Of a stretch of 64,000 bases of DNA, positions 8,700-20,559 are shown piece by piece (position 1 is the stretch's first letter; the number at the start of each line of letters is the position of its first letter). This DNA is from Tipula vernalis (Eukaryota; Arthropoda; Insecta; Diptera; Tipulidae): the NCBI GenBank assembly GCA_958295665.1, contig OY282558.1:310344092-310408091 (forward strand), in the 5' to 3' direction. The notes beneath the pieces were generated by a model that was not told where the DNA came from, did no database searches, and was given only the letters and a program-made list of their open reading frames with translations. Both the position numbers and the translations under genes were made by a program.

Positions 8700-11260
8700 T
8701 GTAATTGAAGAAAGACAATGCAAAGAACATTTTATAAGAAACGTATCTCGTGTCCCTGAAGTTAGGTATTATGTATACCTCTTCGTGATAATATTGTAGA
8801 TTTAGGGGAATCGGCAACGTCTGCCCTTATTCAATTTTATAATCTTGAAAAACGATTGAATAAAAATCAGGAACTGAAAGAGAATTACGTTCAGCTCATG
8901 AAAGAATAATTGCATTTAGGGCACATGGAGGAAGTGATAGATATTCAAGTGGCTACAACCGACTTGGGTAAATGTTACTATCTACTACATCACTCTGTTA
9001 TAAAAGATAATAGCCAACAACCAATACAACAATACAATGTTTTCAATGGTTGAAGTAAATCATCGCCCAAACTCTCATTAAATGAGTGTTTAATGGTTGG
9101 GCCTATGGTCTAACAAGATTTAATATCGATTGTATTACGATTTCGAAAAAATCCCATTTGTTTTACGGGAGACATAACAAAAATATATCGCCAGGTTTGG
9201 ATGAAAGAAATAGATCGTGATTTCCAAAAAATCTTGTGGCGATGTACAAAAGAAGATAAACTTTAATGTTTTCGATTGACAATCGTAACATATAAGGCAC
9301 ATCCTCAGCGTTATATTTAGCCACTCGTGTCGTTCAGCAACTACCTGAGGATGAAGGCTTTGCATTGCCTTTAGCGGCAGAAGTTCTCCTGCTATGTTGT
9401 GGATTTGATCACAGCAGCTGAAGTTTTAGGAGAGGCATCCAAACTAAATACGAGTCCAATTGACCGAAATTCTCTTCAGATATTTCAGAAACAAATGAAG
9501 GACTGACTCACAATTTAAAGTCAATTTTAGGAATTCTAATTGGAATTTGTGGTCCCGTAACGTTTTTGGCCAAGGTGTTCATGCACAAATTGTGAACCAG
9601 GAACGAATTGGATTGGGATTCTGATGTTGGATCTGAGTTGAGCACTTATTGGTGCAATTTTAAGAAAGAACTGGTAGTCTTGGCGATGATTAGTGTTCCT
9701 CGATAAGTCCAAGGGATAAGTCGGTATAAGCCCAAGTCAGCATCAAGAGTAGAGTTGCACGGATTTGTGGATGCTCCCAATAAAGGTTGTGGTAATGTGA
9801 TAACGATGATTTTGAAGGAAAAATCAATGTCAAATTGGTATGTTCAAAATCTAGAGTGACCACATAGAACTAACAATCCCTCGATTAGAATTATGTGCCT
9901 CTCTCTCTCAAGTTATCCTCAATGGGTATTGGCTTTAATGCAATTTATTATTGGACTGATTTCTTGGTTACATTGCTTCGCAAAAAAAATTCTCCATAAG
10001 TAAATTTGTGATATTTGTTGCCAATAGAGTTAGCCAAATACAAGAGATGATTTCGAGAGGCGGTATGCCTCGGGATTTTCTCAGTTCGAGTTCGTGATTT
10101 GGTGGACCTGATTTCCTTTATTTAGTTAAAGCAAAATGGCCAAGTTCTGAAGTTTGCCATGTTGATGAGGGAGAATTGGAACTTAAGAAAAGTGAAGTGT
10201 GCCTAGTTCGGAAAGTAGATTGAGTAATTTTTCAAAGGTATTCTTCTTTCAACCAACAAATAAAAATAGCAGCGCTACATCGGCGGTTTATGGATTATTG
10301 TAAAGTTGGAAAAAGTTCTCAAAAGTTTATTCAAGGAGTAATTGAAGTATCGGAGTTAACGACATGAACCGTATGTTTAGTGAAGCATATTCAATGAAAC
10401 TGATTTAGTGAAGATATTCGGAACCTAATAAAAATCAATGTGTGGATATCTAAAGTAAATTGAGATCCTTGAGTTACTTTTTGGTCAAAGAGGGATTCAT
10501 GTGAGTTGGGGGTAGATTAAAATACGCCAATATCCCGTATGAATCATAGCACTCATTGCTTTTACCTGGTTCTCACGCATTTTTTTAAACTTCTGGTTCG
10601 TACCGAACACAGTGGGTATTGCATTGCGGACCTCAAACATTGTTATATGGATTGATAACTCGGTATTGGATACTCCAGGGAAGAAATATCGAAATGTGGT
10701 ACATAATTGTGTCCTCTGTTTCAGAGTGAAACCGAACACAAGTCATCAATATATGGTGAATTGCCTAAACATAACAGGGTAAACACTTCAAGGCCATTTT
10801 CGGTGGTTGGCATCGATTTTTGTGGTCCATTTAATTTGTATTTAGAAAAAAGGTATTGACTAAGGGATATTTGGCAATATTTGTGTGCTCTGCGTCGAAG
10901 GCAGAGCCTATTGCAGTGGTTGAGGATCTTAGCACTCAATCATTTATTTCCAAATAAATTACAATAATATAAGGGATATGGCTGTCAAAAATCTGATATT
11001 TATTATAATTTATTTGTTTATTTCATTATTGCGCAGTTATGCAACCACATTTATTTGGTTAATGCTACAAATTTTGTAGGATTCCAGACTGAACTAGCCG
11101 AACTGAAAAGATTATTTGAATCCGAATCGCATAATCAAATTGTAGATAAGTTTTGTGTCGAAAACAACATGTAGTGGCATTTCGGAGGAAGGCCTACCTT
11201 AATTCAAGGCTTTTGTCGCCAATGGCTGAAGAACCCAATTATTTAGTTTGTCTTACACAT
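8700..11260 (+). pseudogene. BEL/Pao-type retrotransposon pol, heavily decayed
   Basis: Plus-strand frames give successive pieces of a BEL/Pao pol. About 8820-8930 gives 'QFYNLEKRLNKNQELKENY' (entry to the reverse transcriptase). About 9110-9240 gives 'QQDLISIVLRFRKN' and 'FTGDITKIYRQVW'. About 9490-9900 gives 'LTHNLKSILGILIGI', 'KSASRVELHGFVDAPNKG' and 'IPRLELCAS' (RNase H region). About 10800-10940 gives 'VVGIDFCGPF' and 'GYLAIFVCSASKAEPIAVV' (integrase). About 11060-11200 gives 'NATNFVGFQTELAELKRLF' and a WHF block. Stops and shifts are frequent, the segment around the RT active site is missing, and a small AT-rich insertion splits the integrase at about 10945-11020. No LTRs were found. 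Confidence 0.82.
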
Positions 11261-12574
11261 GGCCATTTTTGGTTGGCCAACCTCTTGTTACCTTACCTGA
11301 TCCTTACCTTTAACATTTGAATTTCAATCGTCTAATCGCCTTTTCCCCATCTCTGATCAAATGTCATAAAACGTGCGATTCACAGAAAGGATTTAGTTTT
11401 AAAAGTTTTCTAGAAAAATTTTTTTTTTAAGTATTAGAGGTTTTATTTGCCGTCAGCAAGGGGGCATTGCAAGTAAATTTGAAAACTTAAATTTCAAATT
11501 AATCAGAACCTATTCACTTTGTCTTAAAGACAGCTTTGAAACTATTCTGTGTTTTTTTTTTAGAAACTAGTTAATTGCAAAAACCAAATTAGTTAGAAAA
11601 CGCATTTGAAATAAAAAGTCGCTGTGGCTTTTAGTAGTAATTACTTATTTTTATTCAGATTTTTCGGCGGAATGACGGAAAATATTGGAAAACTGAAATT
11701 TATTTTTGAAACTTTAGAGAATTGTCGAGTTATTTTCATTCATAACTCAAAATCGATGAAATGCAGTTAACTAGTTTCTCAAAAAGAAAAAAAACACAGA
11801 ATTGTTAGAATTTACAAGCTGTAATAACCTTATTAACGGTAGATAAATATTTCTTCGAAAACTTCTATATTATCCCGGAAAACAGCACAACCAAATTGTT
11901 ACCATTTTTTGTTAAAATCGCCCCCACGAAATATTTCAATTGCCTTCAAATTTTGGGAACAGGAATATGTTGGATTAGCATGTTAACTTAAAAAGGAAAT
12001 CGTTACTGCCGCATTTGAGACAATCTATTTGGCACTTTTCTCTTTACTAAAACCTATTTTTGTGCAAAATTTCGACCAAAACTATCAATATTTGTGAGAA
12101 TGGGAGGAAAAACAAATGACTGGGAGGATTGATGAACGGACCATGGACATGACGTCCTTTTATTCGTTGTTTTGTAGTCCTAAGCTTGAATAATTTCCTG
12201 GCAAACAGGAAAACCTACCAATCAAACTTCAAGTGGTTTTCTTTTTCGGCTTCTGATGAAGCTTCGGTTTTGAAGTACACCTAAAATTAATGCCGATCGT
12301 CTAATGCATCCTCTAACACAACTTCACAGTATACATGACTCACTCACAACACAGTCAAAAATTGTGAATTTGCGGTTGTCAAAATTATTTATAAATAATT
12401 CAACCCTGCTTGTAAAACGTCAATTTCGTTCTCGTATATTGTTTCATTTCTAATCACAATTCGCATCTTATTTTATTTACATATAATTATTTTTATCTAA
12501 TTTATATATATATTTACTATTTTAAACTAAATTAGATCTAAGGTGTTGATATTTCGAAATATTCATTAGAAAAA
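11261..12574. other. intergenic region upstream of Golgin-45
   Basis: AT-rich, with no ORF of note. It holds a probable small inverted-repeat element (separate entry). The 150 bp before the Golgin-45 start are very AT-rich and probably contain the 5' UTR and promoter, but no clear TATA or initiator can be singled out. Confidence 0.5.
11547..11802. repeat. inverted repeat, possible MITE
   Basis: About 34 bp at 11547-11580 (CTGTG, a T run, AGAAACTAGTTAATTGCA) is matched in reverse complement at 11763-11802 with a few differences in the A/T run. The arms enclose about 180 bp, the size of a short MITE. No target duplication was confirmed. Confidence 0.5.
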
Positions 12575-13918
12575 ATGTCTCAAACTAAAACAACAACAGC
12601 TGATGGTAAAGTGGATCAATGATTTAGGGCAAATCGAAGTTAATGTTAAAAAACTACTTTCTTTTTACTATTCTAGCTCGGACACGGGGCGATGGAATGG
12701 AACAAGAAGCTTTAATTAATCAAGATACTGTAAAAAAATTGTCACAAAGTTCAATGTCATCAACGTCACAAAATTTGAGTTATCAACAAGCTAGTACAAC
12801 CGATGCATCAGTGTTACTTCCAGCCACAATACCAAAAGGAAAAATTTTCAATTTAATACCTCATTTAGTTAGTCATCACGCAAGTTCACAAAAACGGATT
12901 AATTTAAATAAACGAGAACCAAAATTCGTACCATTCGAGCCGTACAAGGCGGCTATAACACCAATTTTCCCGATTAAAAATAGGATTAGGCCGCCAAAAC
13001 TTAACCGAAACAATTTAGATTTAAATGTTTTAGTATTGCAAATGTCCGAAATGAAAACTATGGAATTAAATGATTCAACAACCAATAATCTTCTTGGTGC
13101 TAAACCCGAAAAACCAACAGATGTGGAGCGCCTAGAGAAGGAAATTTTAGAATTAAAGAAAGAACGAGATTATTTTTCGAATGAGCTAAAGTTTCAAAGT
13201 CAAGTTAATTCTGAGTTGAAAAAATTGTTAGTGGCGGCTGTAGGTGAAGACATTCAGACCAAAGTTAATGTACTCACTGAAGATAAACTACAATTAGCGA
13301 AAGCGTTACTTGATACAGCACATAATTTATCTTCACATACTGTATGCTATATAATTCATTTAAAGTGGTTAAATACATTTATTTATACCTTATTTTATAT
13401 TTTAGGAGCAAATCGAATTTCTAGCAGGACAAAGTGAGGTATGGCGCAGCAAATTTCTAGCTTCCAGTTTAATGGTCGAAGAACTAGCTCGCTGGAAAGC
13501 ATCTTTGACCCAAAAGAACGATAAATTGTTCGCCTCAAATAAATGCCTTCTCGAATTAATATCACATCTACGAGAAATGCAATTAGAAATTTTACGAAAT
13601 TTGAAATTTCTTACCAATCTCAAGTCATTCAATATGCCATCAAGCAATGTACTAGATCTAACATCAGAATTGTTGAATATATCGCAACAACTAGTTTTAC
13701 ATTCAGGAATGCCCGGAATGCCGGATGAAAATTTAAATATAAATTTATCAAATAGCATGACACCGGCGGAAAAATTAGCGGTTGACGCATTGCAAACATC
13801 TACACAACCACTTATGCCGATGCAGGAAGCATTTAAAGCAATATTTGGAAAGGCATTTTTATCATTACCTTCTTCCGGGAATAACACCGATGAGACTTCA
13901 ACTACGGAAACAAATTAG
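12575..13918 (+). CDS. BLZF1: Golgin-45 (BLZF1), Golgi coiled-coil tether
   Basis: Three exons: 12575-12605, 12677-13341 and 13406-13918, joined in frame with GT-AG introns of 71 and 64 bp; 402 residues against about 400 for human Golgin-45. The start is the ATG at 12575, since the downstream exon has no better one. Diagnostic blocks: 'VPFEPYKAA' (about 95-103), a predicted coiled coil from about 159 to 290 including 'NSELKKLLVAAVGEDIQ' and 'SEVWRSKFLASSLMVEEL', and 'MTPAEKLAVDAL' near the C-terminus. The family binds Rab2 and GRASP55 on medial Golgi membranes and supports stack structure and secretion. The vertebrate C-terminal Cys-rich/PDZ-binding end is not visible; this protein ends in a Ser/Thr/Asn tail. 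AATAAA at 14009-14014 is a likely poly(A) signal. Confidence 0.93.
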
Positions 13919-14008
13919 GTAGAATTCTTTTTTTTTTATCTAAAAAGCCATTGTATATAATAATGTGTGCATATTAATTATTAAAAATGTAAACATTAGT
14001 TGAAACGA

Positions 14009-14014
14009 AATAAA
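14009..14014 (+). terminator. poly(A) signal of Golgin-45
   Basis: AATAAA lies 91 bp after the Golgin-45 stop codon and about 190 bp before the next gene's ATG. Confidence 0.6.
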
Positions 14015-14207
14015 TCTCGATTTTGCATAATTTTAAATATTCCCGCCATTAAATTATTGATTACTTAAAATTCTCAAAAAGAGATGTCGCCAGAGTGTAA
14101 ATTTGGCATAGCGCGACATTTCCATCTGTCAAAAAACAACGTGTGGAATACGGATTCTTGAGTTTTATTCGATTATAAAAAGAAAATAATTTATTTAGCA
14201 TGTTAAA

Positions 14208-17173
14208 ATGAGTCAAATTATTGAATTAAGTGACGATGAAAACAGTAGAACAACTGCCGATGTCGTAATTGAAGAGGGAAGTGTTCCAAATATAAATTTA
14301 GATTTTTGTGGTTTTGATTCAGTCGAAGATTTTTCTAAGGTTAGGAATTTGTCATTTTGTTGATTTAAATTAAAATAGGAAATTTATAAGCTGTTTATTT
14401 TAGGCTGGATTACAATGCATAGTTGATGCTACAAAAGCAGCTAATGCCCTGCCATCAGGTGCCTCAAGAGATTTATATTCGGCTTATCCAGCTTTTCAAA
14501 ATATTCTCAATGTTCAATCGGGTCGTATATTGAATATCATGCAAAATGTTATCAAATATCAAAATATTAAAGGAAATATTCAAAAGTACTAAATTATGCA
14601 TTTAAGGGTACACCCAAATCTAACAATTTACTAAATTCTTTTTAGGCGTGATGATGATGAAAAATTTGAGTTGTTACAAGAGTGCAATGATATAATGTTG
14701 GAGCGGATAAATTCTAATTTAGATATCATCGCCGGAATACGAAAGGAACCTGAAACCATTCTAATTGAATCATCATTGCAACAAACAAACTTTAAACCTG
14801 TTAACAGTAGTTGGAATGATGTGGCAAATAGAAAAGCAAATATTGCTAGAATCCCTAGGTATGTTAAATAGATGTAAAGCTAAATTAAATAAAATTCGTA
14901 ATGTTTTTTTCCTTTAGGTTATTAACTGCTAAAAATATAATGAGACCACAAATATCCTTTAAAACACCAGTAGATAACAGTAATACCACGCCATTTGAAC
15001 CGAGGCTAAAATATAAACCAAATTCTATAAAACCACTAGCAATCCTACCTGAATATGCGGAAAATGGTGAAATTGAGTCATATTTGCATCCATATGAATT
15101 TGAATTAAATAAATTTGAAATACCGAAAGCACAGTTGCGTGAAGTTACCCCAGTTCGGCCTCCAGAAATTGAAAGTACCCCATTGGAATTTATTAGCAAT
15201 GCGGATCAATTAAAATCATTAATGGACGAATTAAAAGATGTAAAAGAACTTGGCGTTGATTTAGAACATCATAATTATCGTACATTTCAAGGCATTACAT
15301 GCTTATTGCAATTATCAACTCGTGAAAAAGATTATATCATCGATACGATAACTTTAAGAGATGATCTTCACATTTTGAATGAAATTTTCACTAAACCTAA
15401 TGTATTAAAAGTCTTTCATGGTGCTGATTCTGATATAGAATGGCTGCAGCGTGATTTATCCTTGTACGTGGTGAATATGTTTGATACTCATCAAGCGGCA
15501 AAACGGATCGGTGTTGCTAGATTATCGTTGAGCTTTTTATTGAAGCACTACTGTGATGTTGAAGTTGATAAAACTTATCAACTAGCAGATTGGCGAATGC
15601 GGCCTCTTCCGATGGAGTTAGTTTCATATGCCCGAGGTGATACACATTATCTTTTATATATTTATGACCTAATGAAAAATGAGCTTTTGAAATTGGGTAA
15701 TGGTCAAACAAATTTGCTTGAAAGCGTCTATCAAAGTAGTACGGACTTATGTAAAAAGGTATTTGAAATCGTATTTTTTTTATATTATGTACATGAAATT
15801 TAAATCTATCCATTTTATATTTAGCGATTTATAAAACCTCGTATCACTTCCGAATCGTTTATGGAGCTGTATCGTAAATCGAAGAAAAATTTTGATAATC
15901 GTCAATTGTATGCTTTGCGTCACATATTTCAATGGCGAGATAAAATTGGCCGTATAGAAGATGAAAGTTATGGATATGTACTACCGAACCACATGATGTT
16001 ACAAATAGCCGAGAGTTTGCCGCGGGAAATTCAAGGTATATTGGCTTGTTGTAATCCAATTCCACCTTTAGTAAGACAACATTTAATCCCGATTCATCAG
16101 ATCATTTTAAAGGCCAGAGAACAATCAGTAGTCAAGGTATATACTTAAAATAACTAGGCACATAATAAAGTAGTGATAACGGAATATTCTTTAATTTTAG
16201 CCTATCGTAGAACAGCAAATCAATATCAGTACTACAACTCAAATTCGTGATATAAATAATTCACTCTATTGTCCACATGATTTATCATATAGCACAGATT
16301 TTCGTGACGATTTACCAACATTATTAAATAGTAAAACAGCGAATATAATAGGAAATGCAAAATTACAATTGGCCGAACCAACTTTAACTGTATTTAATTG
16401 TAAAGACGATTCAAATCTAAATGAAAAAATGGCAAAATTGAAAAAAATTAAATTTGTTAGTCCTTATTTACGTTACAAATGTATATTGCCGTTTGCTGAA
16501 GAAGAACGATTAGCCGAATTAAGAAAAGAGGAAGAAATAAACCAACAGAAAAAATTAGAAGATCCAACTAAAACTGCTGTAGTGGTTGAAGAAGCATTTG
16601 TATTAAACGCGGAACACGAACCATCTTTAAATCAACTGAAACAGAAACGAAAATCTGAACAACCTATCGAAGAAACAGTTCAGACTAAGAAACCGAAAAT
16701 AAATGATGCTTCGATAAGTAACAGTTCTGAGAGTGAAAGCGATTCGGACGATAGTGAGGTAATAGAAGTGCCGTTGCCAAAGCCTGCACCTATCGTAATA
16801 GAAGATGATGCAGTAAATGAGGAACCTCAAAATTCGCGTAAACAAAATAATAAAAATAAAAATCGAAATTCAAAGGATCGTTATGTTACGAAAAATGTAA
16901 CTAAACAAGGATCAAATCAGGCGGTTTCTTTTGACTACTCAAAAATTGATTATAAACGGTTTCAAGGTGGTTCAAAAGGAAATAGTCCGAACACTGGTCA
17001 AATAAAATCGAAATTTAATACTAAAGTAATTTTCATAATTTTTTTAAATAATTTATGTTACATAATCTAAAATGGTATTAATATAATTTCAGAGCGGGAA
17101 AGGCAAAAAGGATATGAAAAAATTCAACAAAATGTTTTCGTTTGGCGGTTTAAATAAAAAAGGTGGAAAATGA
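14208..17173 (+). CDS. EXOSC10: Rrp6 / EXOSC10, nuclear exosome 3'-5' exoribonuclease
   Basis: Seven exons: 14208-14339, 14404-14585, 14646-14858, 14918-15758, 15825-16136, 16201-17025 and 17093-17173. All introns are GT-AG, 59 to 67 bp, and the frame holds throughout; 861 residues, near the human 885. Domains in order: PMC2NT (about 40-145, binds the Rrp47/C1D partner), DEDDy exonuclease (about 260-445), HRDC (about 468-548), and a long basic/acidic C-terminal tail with Lys-rich nuclear signals and a Gly/Lys-rich end. Catalytic residues are present: D290 and E292 (GVDLEHH), D348 (HGADSDIEW), Y413 and D417 (YARGDTHYLL). Spacings of 58 and 65 residues equal those of yeast Rrp6. It trims rRNA, snoRNA and aberrant RNAs in the nucleus with the exosome core. 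No defect is seen. Confidence 0.97.
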
Positions 17174-17246
17174 CCATTGACCGTGAACAAACATTCAAAA
17201 TTTCGATAATATTATTTTGTATGTACCTACCATGTAAAACAAATTA

Positions 17247-17252
17247 AATAAA
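17247..17252 (+). terminator. poly(A) signal of Rrp6
   Basis: AATAAA lies 73 bp after the Rrp6 stop codon. Confidence 0.6.
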
Positions 17253-19629
17253 AAATATGTATCGGTTTTTATAAAATTAGTTGGCATTCAATAATATGGC
17301 GCACGTTGCAATTTCTACCCCATTCTTAATATTATAGATATTTAATATTACCTGCTCTATTCGTTTCGGCCTTGATTTAGGGTTAAGGCGATACCAAAAC
17401 CCGAGTCAAACATTTGGGATCCATTAAAACTCACCAATGCCTGAACTATTCCACCCATTGGTATGATTTTATATGTCACAAATCAGATTATAATCTTCAT
17501 TTACTTGCAAAATTCAAAATTATGAGTTTTACTTCTACAAAATTTGTTGTTTCAAAATATAATGATGTCGAACAAACTTAGATTACAATTTATTGTTACT
17601 GGCAAAATTTTATAAAAATCTTACATGAGCCTCCCAAGCTTATAGCGCATAATAAGGCAGGCGCGATGATTAGGGTAACTATCAGAAATAATTATTTGAT
17701 TCATTTGATTGGTATCTGGAACCACAGAAGAAAGATTAACCAGAACAGTCATAACGCTGTTTTTGTATGGAAAAATTTGGACTCATTTTTTTGACCTTGA
17801 TTTGCCGAAGGTAAGAGAAAGTTGGGTTATGTATTCTTTGGTTTACTGGTTTTTATTTGAAATAATAAAAATTAAGAATCCTTAACAGTATACTTAGTGA
17901 TATTATATGACAAGTTTTGTTTTGACACCATAATTTGTATTAAATATTCAAAAAATTCATAATATTCGAAAATAATTATACTTCAAAGTCCAAAAAAGAA
18001 GGTAAGATGAAAAAAAAATTTGATCCACGCGATGTCTATTCTGGTTAATCTTTCTTCTGTGCTGGAACCGTCCTAAATTGGCAAGTATTTGGTTTTTGGT
18101 AGAACTCAAATCTCTTTGCTATAACCACCGTTGTATTCATCTTAAAACATTGGATTGCCAATGTAGGCTTATATAATAGCACAGAATACAAATAGGTATG
18201 AAATTTGGAAAATTATATTAATAAAAAACATAATACAGCCATTTATTTGGTTAGGTAGAGGTATATGACCTACTATTTTTACAAGACAAAACAAATACAT
18301 TTAGCCATTTTTGTAAATTGGTTATGCAATGCATAGCTCCCATATTTATTTTAATCATTCTTCCACTTCCAAAAATGTTTTACATGCCCTTTACAAATAT
18401 CATAAATACATTGTCAACCATTTTGGATTGTATAACTTCAACTTTGATTGGCGATTATAATTAAAAATTGAAATTATCAACTGTGGTTTGGTGTGAGGCG
18501 TGGCTAAATTGGTTTTGATTTCTATTATTATTAATTTAACAAGGCGTGAATTCAGCGATAAATTTGGCAAATAATTATGGGAGGGGCGTGTTCGAAAGAA
18601 TCTAATTTCAACTATAAATAAAATTCGAACAGTTTGTCTCTCCATACACAAAAAACAACTTTAAATCGAGAATTCAATTTGTCTGGGCTACCATATCGAG
18701 CTTTAATTTTATGCAATAGTCACATGCATATTTAACAAATCTATAGGCTTTTAAAACACCGCCGATGCAACACTTATTGGTATAACAGTGAATTGATGTA
18801 CCTACATAGTCAGTAAGTGTGAATTTGAAAAACATCTGCGAGGGAACTTCAAAAGATGCAAGAATTTGTTCTTCATTACATTATATTTGAAACTCTCCAT
18901 ATCGACCAATGGAAAACCTTTGTGTTTTGTATTCACAATCAATTTTTTCCTTCTCTAAAAAGTATTAAAATATCTGCAGTTAATAATTAGGAATTCCTCG
19001 CTGTATCCGTTATTGCTTGAATTTATGTAATAATTGCTAAATAAATGCTTATAAATTAGTAAATATATGCTTTAGCTCTCTTATTGCTCAGCGAAACAAG
19101 GTCACAGGACTCGTAAAAAAAATGTAATTAAAATCACCAAATTTGTGAGGAGTTTCTGACCGTAATTAGCAGAACATATGGAATTATGCTCCATATTTAT
19201 GAAAGTTATATGGAAATTAAATAGAAATTTAAATTTGTTTTAATTTCATAATTTTTCAAAGTTTAGTTCCATTTTTCCGTAATTCCCGAGAAATTTGATT
19301 CAGCTTCCAGAAATTTCAAATGTCCAATGAATGTAGAGTTTGGAAATTATGTTGCCTTGATTTTTGTCTTCTTAATTTACAGCCGCTTCAGTTCGGCCTT
19401 CATACTTTAGGAATTAATTACCGTCTTATCATTTTGGTTACTGGTGGCGAATTAATTGTAATTCATTACAAGACAGCGTCCATTACAGATCAAACTTCTT
19501 TAATCTTAGTGATAGGTTCGCGGAAATGCTTCATTTATAAAAGTAGTTTGCGACAGTGACCATAAGGCGGACACCATTTGAATAAGTAGCTGATATTATA
19601 ATTATATTTATTATGTAAGGTCGTCTCTG
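17253..19629. other. intergenic region with no recognised gene
   Basis: AT-rich non-coding DNA between Rrp6 and the next transposon. It contains one inverted-repeat structure at 17723-18061 (separate entry). Short ORFs at 18400-18651 (-) and 19320-19559 (+) have no recognisable domain and look like chance. Confidence 0.5.
17723..18061. repeat. MITE-like sequence with 23-bp inverted repeats
   Basis: A perfect 23-bp inverted repeat (CACAGAAGAAAGATTAACCAGAA at 17723-17745, reverse complement at 18039-18061; 20 bases shared core CAGAAGAAAGATTAACCAGA) bounds 339 bp of non-coding AT-rich DNA. A GGAACC-type extension outside the arms is also partly inverted. This is the layout of a small non-autonomous DNA transposon. 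Confidence 0.55.
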
Positions 19630-20559
19630 CACTCAAAAAAATAAAGTAGTGAAATTGAGGAAATTGGTGATCATTTTGATAAAACAACCATCTATATAGC
19701 GCCAATAAACTTTTTTATCAATATAAGTAAATTTTGATAAAATTTCTTCAAAATCACAGTGTTTATTCGAACGAAATTTTTATCAAATTTACTACTAACG
19801 GGTATAAAATCAATAGAAATATTTATTGATCAAATAAAATATTTGTTATACCGATAAATTATTTCTTCAAATTGATGTACCTTCCATTGAATAAGGGTTA
19901 GAATTGATAACTTTATTTTATCATTTGCAATAAATTTTGTAATAACAAGGTAAAAAGTTATCAAATTTACAAAATTATATAAATCTGATAAAATAATTTT
20001 ATTAAAATTAGTAAAAATAGATTCACAAATTGATAGAATTTATTCAAAATAATAAATTAACTTTTCAGTAGTATCGGTTCTAGTTTTCATAGAATCAATT
20101 TTAGTGGAATAAAATAAAAACAACAATAACTTTATACTATAAAATGCCCAATTTATTATCCTTATGTAGAATAAATAATTTTGATATAAAACATTTATAT
20201 CAAAAAATAAAAAATTCAATAAACTTCAGTATAATATTTTAATTAATAATTTCAATGCTTATACATTAGTATAAGTTTTAAACATAAAAATAGGCCTATT
20301 ATAAAATTAAAATATAAATAAAGCTGCAAAAGAAATTTGACAGATATAATGACATATAAATCTAAATTATTCTTAAATTAAAATTATTCTTAAATAACTA
20401 AACTATAAAAAAATAAAAAAATCAAAGCAACAAAAAATATTAAAAAAAACAGCACTCAGTTCAATCACAAAAAAAAATTAATTCATTATATTAATCACAG
20501 AAAGATAAATGTTAAATAAACTTAATATTGAAAATATATTAGTAAAACGGGACCCATAA

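Noticed and set aside
13402..13887. 161-codon minus-strand ORF over Golgin-45
   Set aside because: Antisense shadow of exon 3.
15517..15813. 98-codon minus-strand ORF over Rrp6
   Set aside because: Antisense shadow of the exonuclease domain.
18600..18640. TATAAATA followed by a CAGTTTG initiator-like motif
   Set aside because: Spacing is only about 15 bp, too short for TATA to initiator, and no gene follows.
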